Source of the DNA: Plasmopara viticola
Lineage: Eukaryota > Oomycota > Peronosporomycetes > Peronosporales > Peronosporaceae
Direction of reading: 5' to 3'
NCBI GenBank assembly: GCA_001695595.3
Contig: MBPM02000003.1
Coordinates: forward strand, 2,046,001 to 2,110,000
Length of the DNA: 64,000 bases
The translations under genes and the position numbers were made by a program. Positions 8,738 through 18,909 of the stretch are shown piece after piece. The notes under the pieces were generated by a model, which saw only the letters and a program-made list of their open reading frames with translations, had not been told where the DNA came from and ran no database searches. How positions within the stretch are numbered: position 1 is the stretch's first letter; each line of letters opens with the position of its first letter.

Positions 8738-10408
8738 TTACCAGCCCATGGCGCACCCATCAGCCCGTCCATCGGAGCCAGCGCACAGTACCCCCGTGTG
8801 TGGATCACGTACAATAATCTGACCGCGACCAAACACTGCACGTTCCAGTCCTTTTACCTCTTTCATACGATGGCCAAACTCGTCACGAAGTGCTGCAATC
8901 ACGTCTGCTCCCAGGTCAGTTTCAACCAAGACGCAACTGTCTCGTTCTTTGCCTCCTAGAGTCGTAAAATGGTCCACATCGATACAAAAGCGTGGAGCAT
9001 CCAGCGCTTCTTGCGGATTCATGCTATGCAACAGCATGTTGCTAAGCACTTGCACGTGGCCTTGAGGCTGCATAAAGCCCCCCATGACGGAAAAGCTCGA
9101 ATGCAACTCTCCCGAGTGGGCAAAAGTCAACAATCCAGGAATAATGGTATGGTATGGCCGCTTCCGTGGCGCCAGCGCGTTGGGATGACCCACTTTATGA
9201 CCGTGTAATTCAAAGTTGCAGCCACGATTCTGCAAAGAAAAGCCACAATTGTGAGGTATAAGCCCCGTCCCGAATCCTTCGTAGTTGCTATTGACCATCG
9301 ACACGGCATTGCCTCGACCATCAATGACTTGGAAACTCACGGTCTCACTGCCCAATGCTGGACTGCCGTGTTTTGGATCAATGGCTGCCTTTGTACGGTT
9401 CACCAGCATTGCACGCTTTTGAGCGTACCACTCACTTAATAATTCTGACACAGGGAGTGACGTGTTGTGTTCCATGTCACTCACAAACCACTTCGCGTCG
9501 GCAAACGCAAGGCGAAGCGCTTCAATCTGTAAGTGTACGAATTCAGCAGTACCTTGTGCGGGTACTTTCTCATCTTTGATCAATTGCGTAAGGATATTAA
9601 GCGCTAACAACGCGGTAATTCCTTGTCCATTGGGTGGAACTTCATGGACGTCAAGTCCATGAAATCGCGTGCTGATGGGCGTGATAAACTGCGATTTATG
9701 ACTTTTGAAATCGTCGAGGGTCATCACCCCTCCTTTCTCGCTTACAATATTTAAGATAGCTTGAGCAATCCGTCCTTTTTCGTAAAACGCGCGCTTTCCA
9801 TTTTTACCAATTTCTTCCAAACAATTAGCTAAAGGCTCATTCTTAAAAAGCTCGCCAGCTTTTGGCGCTTTGCCTTGATCATTCAACAGCTCTGCAGCAT
9901 GCGGACCTTGCGATAATTGATTCTTGCCCTGTTTCCAACTCTCTGCAGTCAACGGACTTACAGGAAACCCTTCACGTGCTAATTGAATCGATGGACGTAG
10001 AACGTCAGTCATCCGTAAAGTCCCCCACGCTTCGATAGCATCTGCCCACCCTGCGACTGCCCCGGGCACCGTGACAGCGTGGCCGTGGCTACTTGGGATC
10101 ACTGTCGCGTCTTCACCAAGGTCTTGGACCGCTTGAGTCGTTGTAAGGGCTGCCGGGCTACGACCGCTTCCATTCAGTCCTCGAACTTGCTTCGATTTGG
10201 CGTCAAAATAAAGCAGGGAACAATCGCCGCCTAGACCGGTCGAACACGGTTCGGTGACGCTCAGAGCCGCTGTTATGGCAATAGCGGCATCCACCGCGTT
10301 GCCACCTTGCTTTAATATACGAAGACCGATCTCGGAGGCCAGAGGCTGCGAGCACGCCACCATTCCGTGCCGCCCGTAAACGGGAGAGCGAGAACCGATC
10401 GAAACCAT
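8738..10408 (-). CDS. Gamma-glutamyltransferase family protein (bacterial YwrD-like type)
   Basis: An intronless gene of 556 residues, with ATG at 10408. It spans both parts of an Ntn-hydrolase gamma-glutamyltranspeptidase: the N-terminal large-subunit region opens with an AxxxGLRILKQGGNAVDAA block (about 22-42), and the autoprocessing site is GSETVSF (353-359) with Thr356 as expected nucleophile of the small subunit. Downstream motifs GNAVSMVNSNYEGFGTG, SLQNRGCNF and KRPYHTIIPG follow the order seen in bacterial and fungal homologues. No signal peptide or N-terminal anchor is visible, unlike the membrane-bound animal enzymes. Expected activity is cleavage or transfer of gamma-glutamyl groups from glutathione or related peptides. 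Close resemblance to prokaryotic-type sequences is an impression from memory. Confidence 0.9.
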   Translation of the reverse strand: MVSIGSRSPVYGRHGMVACSQPLASEIGLRILKQGGNAVDAAIAITAALSVTEPCSTGLGGDCSLLYFDAKSKQVRGLNGSGRSPAALTTTQAVQDLGEDATVIPSSHGHAVTVPGAVAGWADAIEAWGTLRMTDVLRPSIQLAREGFPVSPLTAESWKQGKNQLSQGPHAAELLNDQGKAPKAGELFKNEPLANCLEEIGKNGKRAFYEKGRIAQAILNIVSEKGGVMTLDDFKSHKSQFITPISTRFHGLDVHEVPPNGQGITALLALNILTQLIKDEKVPAQGTAEFVHLQIEALRLAFADAKWFVSDMEHNTSLPVSELLSEWYAQKRAMLVNRTKAAIDPKHGSPALGSETVSFQVIDGRGNAVSMVNSNYEGFGTGLIPHNCGFSLQNRGCNFELHGHKVGHPNALAPRKRPYHTIIPGLLTFAHSGELHSSFSVMGGFMQPQGHVQVLSNMLLHSMNPQEALDAPRFCIDVDHFTTLGGKERDSCVLVETDLGADVIAALRDEFGHRMKEVKGLERAVFGRGQIIVRDPHTGVLCAGSDGRADGCAMGW

Positions 10409-12063
10409 GGAAAGCGATAGTTAGAGCGCCCATTATTAAGGGGTGCTCTTATCGAATAGAGCGATTGAATTATGAGAAGCTTCATTAAGAGTTCTGATGG
10501 CCTGCGTTGCGGTCGCAAAATGCTCTTGAGCTTACTTTCACCGTGTTTGTGCAGCAGTAATAAACAAGAGCAAAGTTAAATTTTGTTCATGCAGTCGAAC
10601 CAGAGTTGGAAAGCATTAATTAAGTTAAGCGCCAGCGCCCGACTGGGGAGAAAGAATTGACAATATTTTGCTGGCAAGCCATCCGGACTCGTAATCTCTC
10701 CACGAGCCGTATCCTTGATGGCGTGATTTAAATTTTTAGATACGAGCGGCATGAAGCTTTAAAAAACAGTTGAGCACCCGGCTCCAGAGCAAAGTCCGTC
10801 AAACTAAACAGAAATATACCTAGCCCAAACGTTTGCTCACCTTTATGCAAGGTGTTGTGTGCCCTTGTAACAAAAAAGCATAAATACGTTTAATCTACTT
10901 ACGCTAAAATGACTGCATTAAGAGATGTTGACTTCTGAAGTAAATTGTAACAGAAATTTAAGCTCTCGCGATAACAATATGTAAGAGCTAACTTTTATTT
11001 GCTTAAGCCATCATGAATGTCATTCAAGTAAACACTGTGCTTTTTTCTGATTAAAAAAAATAACATTCACAAAAAACTCCCATTGTAATGGTACGCGTTT
11101 CATAGTTACAAGAAAGTTTTACTGGTTCAGCTTCTAAAAGGTAAAGAATACTTTCTGCTCCTCTACTATTTGCGTCGCCCTTCCCGTTTGTATAGCGAAA
11201 AAGCGCAGATCACGACTCAGGTTATCAAATTATCTCATAATCATCGACAATAGCAGCACGAAAACAACTTTACGCGCACTTCTCATACCGATGCACAAAT
11301 GCGAATGAGGAGCCAATGCACCATGCATTATCTAAAAATTTCATATGACCGTATTGTGCACAACCACATCCACAAATCACCTAAAAATGACTTTATCAGA
11401 AAGGTTGGGAATAGGCTGATGTGTGTGTCATATGCCTTAGCTGATTTGCTTACGCTTTTGCGTATGTCAAGACAAAGTGTCTGATAGAAGTTCGATCTTA
11501 ATTCAGGCCACGAAAACCGAAGAAGTTTCTGACCTCGTAGCCGAGTCAAGTGACTACATGGATCTTGAGAAAGATTTTCGCCGAAGCACATGGAAGGCCT
11601 TTTTGTACAAACAACAACAAAGATTACTTACTCTACAAATGTAAATATTAGCAAGTACGGAGCGGTTAAAATGCTGTCGGAGATGGTCACAGCCGTCCGT
11701 CAAAACGTACGATCCGAATACTGGCTACGCCTAACAAGAATTTGCGCCCTAGCTCTTAGCCAGAAAATTCAAGTGACATTAGGTCTCAAACTCTAATATT
11801 GTATATAAGGAGACTAGCTTTATGGTCTCCCGCCCAAGTGCACACTTTGCGATAGCGCTCAGACTCGTTTGTATACACAGATGCGTTAGAGCCTCATTTA
11901 ATTAAAACGAATTTTCAAAGGATTGTTATGTCTCACGGCCTCAGTTTAGCATAATTGATCTTTCTAGACATGCACAGGTTTGTTAGAGCCACAACTTAGC
12001 GGCTACTAATTTTCTAAATAGCTGAAAGATTTCACGGCTTCAGATTAGCACGATCTGTCTGCC

Positions 12064-12210
12064 TTGACGTCCACTCGCACTCTCCGTCAGTCTACGCCCC
12101 TGGTCGCTATAAATAAGTTGGCTGCGCCGACATTGCCGGTTTCATTGTCTCTCAGATCTATCATCACGGATGTTGCTGTCCAAATTGCGCTTTGCATACT
12201 ATGTCTACGC
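12064..12210 (+). repeat. Degenerate repeat family, copy C
   Basis: Begins near CACTCGCACTCTCCGTCAGT and includes CACGGATGTTGCTGTCCAA. The same segments occur on the minus strand at 14270-14480 and, more decayed, at 12560-12740. With the latter it forms an imperfect inverted pair spanning about 680 bp. Confidence 0.55.
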
Positions 12211-12559
12211 CTTTCGCTCTTATTGTATTAGAAAATACGCACCTTCATTTATTAACATTACGCCGTATAATATTGCATTTTGAAAGAGAGGACGTAGGTA
12301 GCAATCTTTAAGCGATTTACGAGCCTACTCTCTTATCTTTCGGACTGCAGCCACAATTTGTCGTGCATCAGGTATACTTTGCGTTGCGAGGCTTACAGCT
12401 TTAAATCTCACGACTTCGTGCGGTAGACATCTCACGCTTCTAATTGCTTTTTAAGTTGAATCAGTCACTTGTGTAGGCTTCGAACGAGTCTGGGCTTCAA
12501 GTTACTACGAGCTTTCTCCAAAACCTCATCAAGCTGTACATACTAAGAGCGCATAAAAA

Positions 12560-12740
12560 CGTTAACACATAGTGCAAGGCGCAAATTGAACAGAAAAGTC
12601 CGTCAGCTTAAATTTGAGAGGCGTTGAATTCAGCGGGTCGAGGCGAAATCAGCGCAACAAGAAGATTCGAAGCGGTCAGAGACGACTACTGACGGAGAGT
12701 GCGAGTTGACGACCTATCGAAAGGGAGCTTTTCGTATGCA
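12560..12740 (-). repeat. Degenerate repeat family, copy A
   Basis: Shares with copy B the blocks CACATAGTRCAARGCGCAAR, GTCGAGGCG, GACGGAG and a pyrimidine/purine-matched end near TATGCACTTATG. It is inverted relative to copy C. Confidence 0.5.
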
Positions 12741-14269
12741 CTTATGCAGGAATAGCCAAGCTGAAAACCAGGTCAGACAGCTGGTATACAAATGACTCTA
12801 TGAGATCAAATCTCACCAAATATCTCGGGCTGAGAGCTGAGGCGCTAATCCGTTTTTGGCTGAGCTAGTCGATAAAATTGTACATTGTGATTAGACAGCC
12901 GTAATAATCTTTAACGTAATTGAAACCACTACGTAATTATTATTTACAGGATAAAATGCCTCCGATTGATGTGTGTACGAATAGGACGATCATGAGCTCT
13001 GGTGAAAAAGCTCTTCAAGTTTGATGTACTTACTTGTTGTGGCTTCGATAACAAAAGATAATGCTTTTGCGGCTTACAAGATAACAATTGTTTCACCAGG
13101 CATATGCGCAAACACGTAAACTCACTAACTGAGACACGAACCACAATTAGCTATTTTCGGACCTCTCTGATAGTTTTTGGACATTCGGTAGATGCGTGAA
13201 TTACAAACGTGTACAATTAGGCCATGGCAAATTTATAGATAATGCATGTGCATTGAGAACCCCGCACATATTTGTTCAACGGCATGACAAACGAGTGGTT
13301 ATGCAACAGCTTGATGGCCCACGTCGTAAAACTGTCTTAGCTAGCTTAATACGTGGAATGCACAAATGGCGTGCTCACATGATCGCGCTATAAGACCGGC
13401 AAAGGCTAAGCAAAGAGTGATACATTTGTGGAACTTATCCTTCTTCGCAGAAGAATTGCAATTCAAACAAGCGCTTTTCGAAAAGTATACAAGAACTGAT
13501 GTTTGATCGCTATAGTCAACGTAAACGTCATTTCAGCAAATACTGTGCTTACTTGAATTAGACAGAACGGCATTCACACCAAAAACTCGTTTAATGGTAT
13601 GTATGAAACAAGTGATTTCATTTCGAAGTCAACTAGTAAACGGCACGCTTTCTGCTTTGTACATATCTGATGCAAAATTACGTATATTTGTATGCGTCTT
13701 TTTGTGACCATGTCACACAACACCTTGCACAGATGAGGTGAGCACCGGATGTGCGATCTTCTCGTGAGCATCAATTTATAATTCACGATTAAGTTTGCAC
13801 CAATACTGAATTTTTTTATCTTTTTCGCCCCCCTTCTGTTTTATAATATCAATGAGGTCACCATTTAAGTCTAAATGATAAAAATCAGCTTGGGCTACAT
13901 AAACCTTGTGTTTGCTGCTCTGAGTTGCTCCTACCAATCCGTCTGAGACCAGCACAGTGATCTTTTAAACATAAATGAGATGACAGTACTTAGCTAGTGG
14001 AAAAGCTGAACATGGTCTTGCTTAACGCTAATTAGTAGAAAGAAGTTTTCATGCACGATGGTAATTTTAAATGAATAACCCACTTTGTTGTTATTGAAGT
14101 CGCCCATTAATACGGGACCAACAGCTTTGTTGCAGTCTTTAATCAAGAAGACAAGGCCCGTAAATCCCTCGAGGAATTTTGCTTGTGTTTTCTCAATCAG
14201 AATGCAATACGGTATCCAGGAACGGGGTATTATTGCACAATTGAGGCGTGAAATCCTCATTTGAGTGAT

Positions 14270-14480
14270 AGTTGTAGACACATAGTACAAAGCGCAAGTT
14301 GGACAGCAACATCCGTGCGATTGGATCTCAGAGACGGCGAACTCGGCGAGTCGAGGCGCAACAAAATTATCCGATGCAGTTTCAGGCAAAGACTGACGGA
14401 GTGAAAGTTGATGACGAACAGATGGAGTCTGAGGGCTGTCGCAAGGGAGGCTTTCGTGTGCACCTATGTGGAAAAATATG
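14270..14480 (-). repeat. Degenerate repeat family, copy B
   Basis: This is the longest and best preserved copy. On the minus strand it lies in a 169-codon open frame (13994-14503) whose repeat-derived part contains a GCCCPTCAL cysteine cluster, so the family may derive from a coding transposon region. Parent element not identified. Confidence 0.5.
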
Positions 14481-15120
14481 TAGACCAGACAATTATATAA
14501 CAACGACTTTTTGAGACATAAGATTATCGATTGCCTCTGGCTGGCGCTTCTTTGATTCGAGCTGTTGTGGTTGAATAATTGCGACCATCTTCAACAGTAT
14601 CATAAGCATTATGTAATCATCATTTGGTACGTAACCTTTGGTTTTGCTAGTACGAATACTCGCTTCGGCGAAAATTTCTTTTGAGCTTTGTGTAGTCACT
14701 CGGCTTGGCCGATTCCTTTCGTACATTTTTGTGGCTTAACACATTTCACTGACATGCGTAGTAGTGTAAGGCCATCAACAAAGGCATAGAGGATACAAAA
14801 AAGCTGTGTGCTTAAAATTAAAATTTAGGTACTTAGTAGACGCAATCAATTTGAACGCGTGCAATAAGGCCACGAAAACTTTGTCGATAGCTCATAAATT
14901 ATTGCTCCTCACTCACAGTTGTGTATTAGCATGACAAGTCAGTACCTTTACGTGACTCCTGGCTTTCGTGCTGCAATTGTAAATGGTTTTGAGATCGTTT
15001 GATGGCCTGGGCTTAGTCAATATTATTATATTGTGTGAGTGATGTTTCAAACATACCGTCACTTTATCTGACTAGAACTACGATAAATTTAGTTTTTGGC
15101 TTTGCCTTACCTCATTACTT

Positions 15121-15160
15121 TATTGTATTGTATTGTATTACGTTATCGCGTTGCCAAGTT
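15121..15160 (-). mobile_element. 5'-truncated tail fragment of the SINE-like element
   Basis: On the minus strand this reads AACTTGGCAACGCGATAACG followed by TAATACAATACAATACAATA, matching the 3' ends at 7582-7621 and 47364-47403. Nothing upstream of this 40-bp piece matches, as expected for an abortive reverse-transcription insertion. Confidence 0.65.
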
Positions 15161-15739
15161 CGCGATAATCCTGATACGTTTTGATTTTGTGGGAAAGGCC
15201 CGCCGAACGTTATAAAGTCACGAAGAAAGTGGTGAGCCTTTATTTTTTAAACGCAATGTCAGCTCTGTAATGATGATGAGGCAGGAGCATGCACGTGCGT
15301 GATGGCCTCCATATCTGCCCAAAGACTTTAATTCTGCTATCCGGCTCAACCTGCAAGATACCTCTCGGTTCTTTTTCCTTGCATCGACAAGGGTGTAATT
15401 CATGCGCAAGTATGCGTGATCTGGCATGATTTAAATGCACTTTGGAACTGCAACAATCTTACTAACTAATGCGTGCTGCACAGCAAGTTTATGTCAATAG
15501 ACGTCTTTACTGCCAACTGAAAACAATGCAGCTACCAACTTCCATCCACCTTGTTAATTACCTGCTTGATTGAAAGACTCGGCAGATGTGTTGAAAAAAC
15601 AATAAAAAAACCACAAGCATTTCAGATGTAGTGAAGTTTTAATACGTTATTCTCCTATTACCTGCTCACTTTTGTAGTCTAAAGCAAGTGGATATCATAA
15701 AAAGAAGCCTGAATACAAAAATAGCCATCTATGTAGTGC

Positions 15740-16927
15740 TTAATCGTGCTTCGTCGTGGTCTCATAGCTGGCTGTGGGATGCCACGTTGTGTCAGCGGAG
15801 TAACGACCCATGAGTTGAGAGCAATTCTGCATCTTCACGGGAACCGTGATCAGATCTTTTTCAAACTTTGCATTATCCGTCCGTAAGGTATTCACCTCGA
15901 ATTCGTGATCTTCGAGAAAACAGCACACAAAGTCGTGGAAACGGTTGTAGGCAGCAACGCGTTCGGGCTTGGTCATCTTTACAGAGCGTTTGGTCGAGCC
16001 AAAGAGGAGGAGGCGAACGTACACGCTCGAGCTCAAACACAAGTCGCGGGTGGAAAATTTCGGGCGAAATTCCTCTGGAATCATACACGTATCGAGAGGC
16101 TTGACGGCGTCCGTAGTCACAGTAGTTACGTTGTAGTTGGTGGTACCATTCACGAGGTCGTCCGACATATCGAGAATCGACGTGATGAGCGGAGTGACGA
16201 TCAAGATCGGGTCATCAATTGCGTGGATGAACACGAGCACGGACAGCAGCGTGTTGGAAGCGGCCGCGCTCAACTGTCCTGCCATAGCTTCTGCACTGTG
16301 GATCAGGCCGTGGATGACCATGGTCCCGGCGCCAATCATAAGGATCGACTCGGCCGTGAACTCGGCCATGTGATGCTCAATGTGCAGGAGGAAGCCACCC
16401 GCCATGTTTTCGGCCGTGTTTGCCGGGTCAACTTTCATGAGACCCCAGAGTTCCTTGAGATTTTTGCCGAAATTACTGAAAAAGTCGATCACTTGGTGGA
16501 TACCGACGAGAGGATGGCGAATGGTGTTGAGGAACCACTCGATGATATCAGCAATCATTTGCGCGAGGGCAATGGCTGTATCCAACGAAAAGTTAAAGAC
16601 GTTCTTGATGGTGCGCTGAAGTCGCCCGATCAGGGGCAGATTGAGGAAATTGTCGTGGATTTGCTCGAGCTCAATGTTAAAGTAGTCCCAGAGCGTATTG
16701 TTTGGGTGGCTCAGTAAATACGCCGACATGGCTGCGTCCGCGGCGTCGGCTTTGAGTTCGGCGTTCGAGAGCGTTTCCTGTTCTTTGGCAAAGTCAACGA
16801 TGACAGGACAGACATTGTAGATCTCGTCGTGGCTACCACTTGTCACTTGACTCGGTTCCTCCTTTAAGTTGCCGTGCGCCGTACAGACGCAGACCCACAG
16901 GAGCAGAAGGAACGGGAGTGGCCACAT
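15740..16927 (-). CDS. Secreted oomycete-type protein of unknown function, full-length paralogue
   Basis: The frame is open upstream to 16978 but its first codon there is GTG. The first ATG is 16927-16925 and gives a canonical signal peptide, MWPLPFLLLLWVCVCTAHG, so I choose that start (395 residues). The mature protein is helical in character, with many amphipathic segments. A hydrophobic zone (AESILMIGAGTMVIHGLIHS to VLVFIHAIDDPILIVTPL) is followed by a C-terminal part holding Cys residues in TRDLCLSSS, FVCCFL and QNCSQL. N-glycosylation sites such as NNT and NFS are present. It is intronless. It matches the partial gene at 1-1133, in opposite orientation. No known domain is recognised. A host-facing or structural surface role is only inference. 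Confidence 0.82.
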   Translation of the reverse strand: MWPLPFLLLLWVCVCTAHGNLKEEPSQVTSGSHDEIYNVCPVIVDFAKEQETLSNAELKADAADAAMSAYLLSHPNNTLWDYFNIELEQIHDNFLNLPLIGRLQRTIKNVFNFSLDTAIALAQMIADIIEWFLNTIRHPLVGIHQVIDFFSNFGKNLKELWGLMKVDPANTAENMAGGFLLHIEHHMAEFTAESILMIGAGTMVIHGLIHSAEAMAGQLSAAASNTLLSVLVFIHAIDDPILIVTPLITSILDMSDDLVNGTTNYNVTTVTTDAVKPLDTCMIPEEFRPKFSTRDLCLSSSVYVRLLLFGSTKRSVKMTKPERVAAYNRFHDFVCCFLEDHEFEVNTLRTDNAKFEKDLITVPVKMQNCSQLMGRYSADTTWHPTASYETTTKHD

Positions 16928-17068
16928 GAGGTCAGTTGCGAGGAATGGGAAATGAAGGCGCTTCAACGAGCGGTACACTCAGTGCTGCAATACGGTCAAC
17001 TTGGTGCTGGCTCCTGAATGGACAAGAACCAGTGAATCTTTATGAGGGTACAGTCGTCGGAAAAGATG

Positions 17069-17190
17069 GACTGGACCGTCTTGGGTCTCTTATAAAGTGA
17101 CCCAGCCACGTCTGATCCAGATCGGAGACTGAACTGTCTTGGTCTCAGTGTATTGAATCGCCCCAGCCACGTCTGATCCAGGTCCGGCTA
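17069..17190. repeat. Two-copy tandem repeat upstream of the secreted-protein gene
   Basis: Two units of about 58-61 bp each contain GACTGRACYGTCTTGG and then CCCAGCCACGTCTGATCCAG. The longest exact shared block (20 nt) lies at 17101-17120 and 17162-17181. The first unit carries TATAAAG. Its location about 140-260 bp upstream of the ATG at 16927 suggests a duplicated promoter module. Confidence 0.7.
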
Positions 17191-18504
17191 CCGTCTCTCA
17201 CCTTCTCATTTCGCTAAAGCTCATGTGTGGCAAAAGAGGTGTACTGTAGATGAAATTGCATAGGACATTTTTTTTTCGCTCAGATTGAAAAAATACCCAG
17301 TTTTAACAATAAGTGACGGGACAGTCGAACTTGGTGTCGAAGTTTTTAGTGAAGCATGCAACCGACTGGTGTGTACGAGCAAGACATGGTCGTGTGTTGC
17401 GTTATCAGTTGCCATTCGGAAAGAAGTTGGATGAGCGAACATGTAATGGCGAGCCATTTCGTCGTCAGTTTTCGACTTGGCACTTTGCAAATCATTGCAA
17501 AGCACACATTGATCAAACGTGTTTTCGTCGCTTTTCTACACATTTGCACCTTAGTTTAAAATTGGTATATTTTTAACTGGAAATCGGTGCAACTTATGAC
17601 CGACTCCCTCTTTATAGTCAGAAGGGACTTGTTCTTTTAACTTGCTTACACGTGTCATGAAGAAGCTGCCCAGCACATCACTTTTACGTGTTACATGGAC
17701 CTAGTCAGCTAGTTAACTATCTGATCGTGGCGCGATTTTCGTTCGGCGGATACCGTCCTGCTTATGCAATTAGAGGTTGATACAAAACCTGATCCGTCCG
17801 GAGTATTATTAGTCTATTCTCAGATGCTGGGAAGACTATCTAAACACAAAAAGCGAAATTTTTTGATATATACGTAAATTACAGCTTTGAATTTTTATAT
17901 GCAAGTCGTACAGTCCTTTAATTTGCGCTTTGTCAGCCGTCTTGCCATGTTCATTTATGTGTGTTTCGCTTGTATCCCAACGTTTCCTTCTTTGGTGATT
18001 AGAGATTTACTGGCGCTTGCTGAGAATCGGCCATCTGCGTGTCTACCTACATAAAGAATGAACGAATAGATCCGTTCGAATTACCCGGAAAAAATGATTG
18101 TTAAAATTCAGTTTTATTTCCTAATAAACCTCATAAATTTTCGTCGCATACGTGCCGAACGCGCCGGATTCCGTCACTATGCCGTTCATAGTTTTGCCAA
18201 AAGTAAAGCAAAAACGTAATCGTAAGAAAAATAAAAGAAATCATTGGTGCAGCAAAGAAGTAGCACAAATCCTATGAGCGCTGCACAAGAGCAGCTCAGA
18301 TTCACCAGTCAAAAGGAGCATCCTGCAACACGAAGGTGATGTGCAAACGGAAAATTAGATTTAATGCTAATCAAAGGTAGATTGGAATTAGGAATAACAC
18401 AGTTCTAACTAATTATTCATTTAAGGCGACCTATTTCACCCCTCAAGCCCGAAGATTTTCACCTCTTCTGTACCAGATGCGGTATGACCTAGTAGCACTT
18501 GATG

Positions 18505-18909
18505 TCACGCTTTGCGGGTATATTGTTTACCAGAACCCTCGCAAAGGTTCTGAGAAGTCCAGAACAAACTCCCTAATCTGGCGGGCGCGCAATTTGCATT
18601 GCTCGGAAGATTTGCTGTCCTATGTAGCCCTATAGAGGCGGCCGTATTTGCATTCCTCTCTGCTGCCAAGCGGCTGTAGCGCGTTATGACGTTCGAGCTC
18701 TGCGAGCAAAGTATATGTTGGGGCCCGAGCAGCACAGGCTCCAATATAGCGCCTGCTGTGGGGTCAAAGCCGGTGAGGCGTAAGTTTTTGATTTTAACAG
18801 AATCTATGTGTCTGGATCGGGAAGGTAGGGATGGCAGCTTAAGCGGCCATGATATCACGTCATCGTATGCGCGCGGCCTGAAAGGCCGGGCTAGAAGCTG
18901 GTAACTCAT
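18505..18909 (-). other. Coding-like open frame of unknown origin
   Basis: A 134-codon minus-strand frame in a local GC-rich island, with a 72-codon frame on the opposite strand over the same bases. The composition differs sharply from the surrounding desert. I recognise no domain; a retroelement or gene fragment is plausible. The longer frame is rich in Arg, Ser and Pro, which is not diagnostic. Confidence 0.2.

Larger units (their letters stand above)
10409..15739. other. Gene-poor AT-rich stretch
   Basis: No intact gene is supported over 5.3 kb. It contains three diverged copies of one repeat (12064-12210, 12560-12740, 14270-14480), degenerate direct repeats around 11870-12060 built on TCACGGCYTCAGWTTAGCA, and the 40-bp SINE tail fragment at 15121-15160. 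Open frames here lack recognisable motifs. Confidence 0.6.

Noticed and set aside
15905..16717. 270-codon plus-strand frame opposite the secreted-protein gene
   Set aside because: It is the complementary shadow of the real minus-strand gene, without its own motifs.
16928..16978. Upstream extension of the secreted-protein frame (17 extra codons)
   Set aside because: It would start with GTG and places basic and hydrophobic residues before a perfect signal peptide. The ATG at 16927 explains the protein better.
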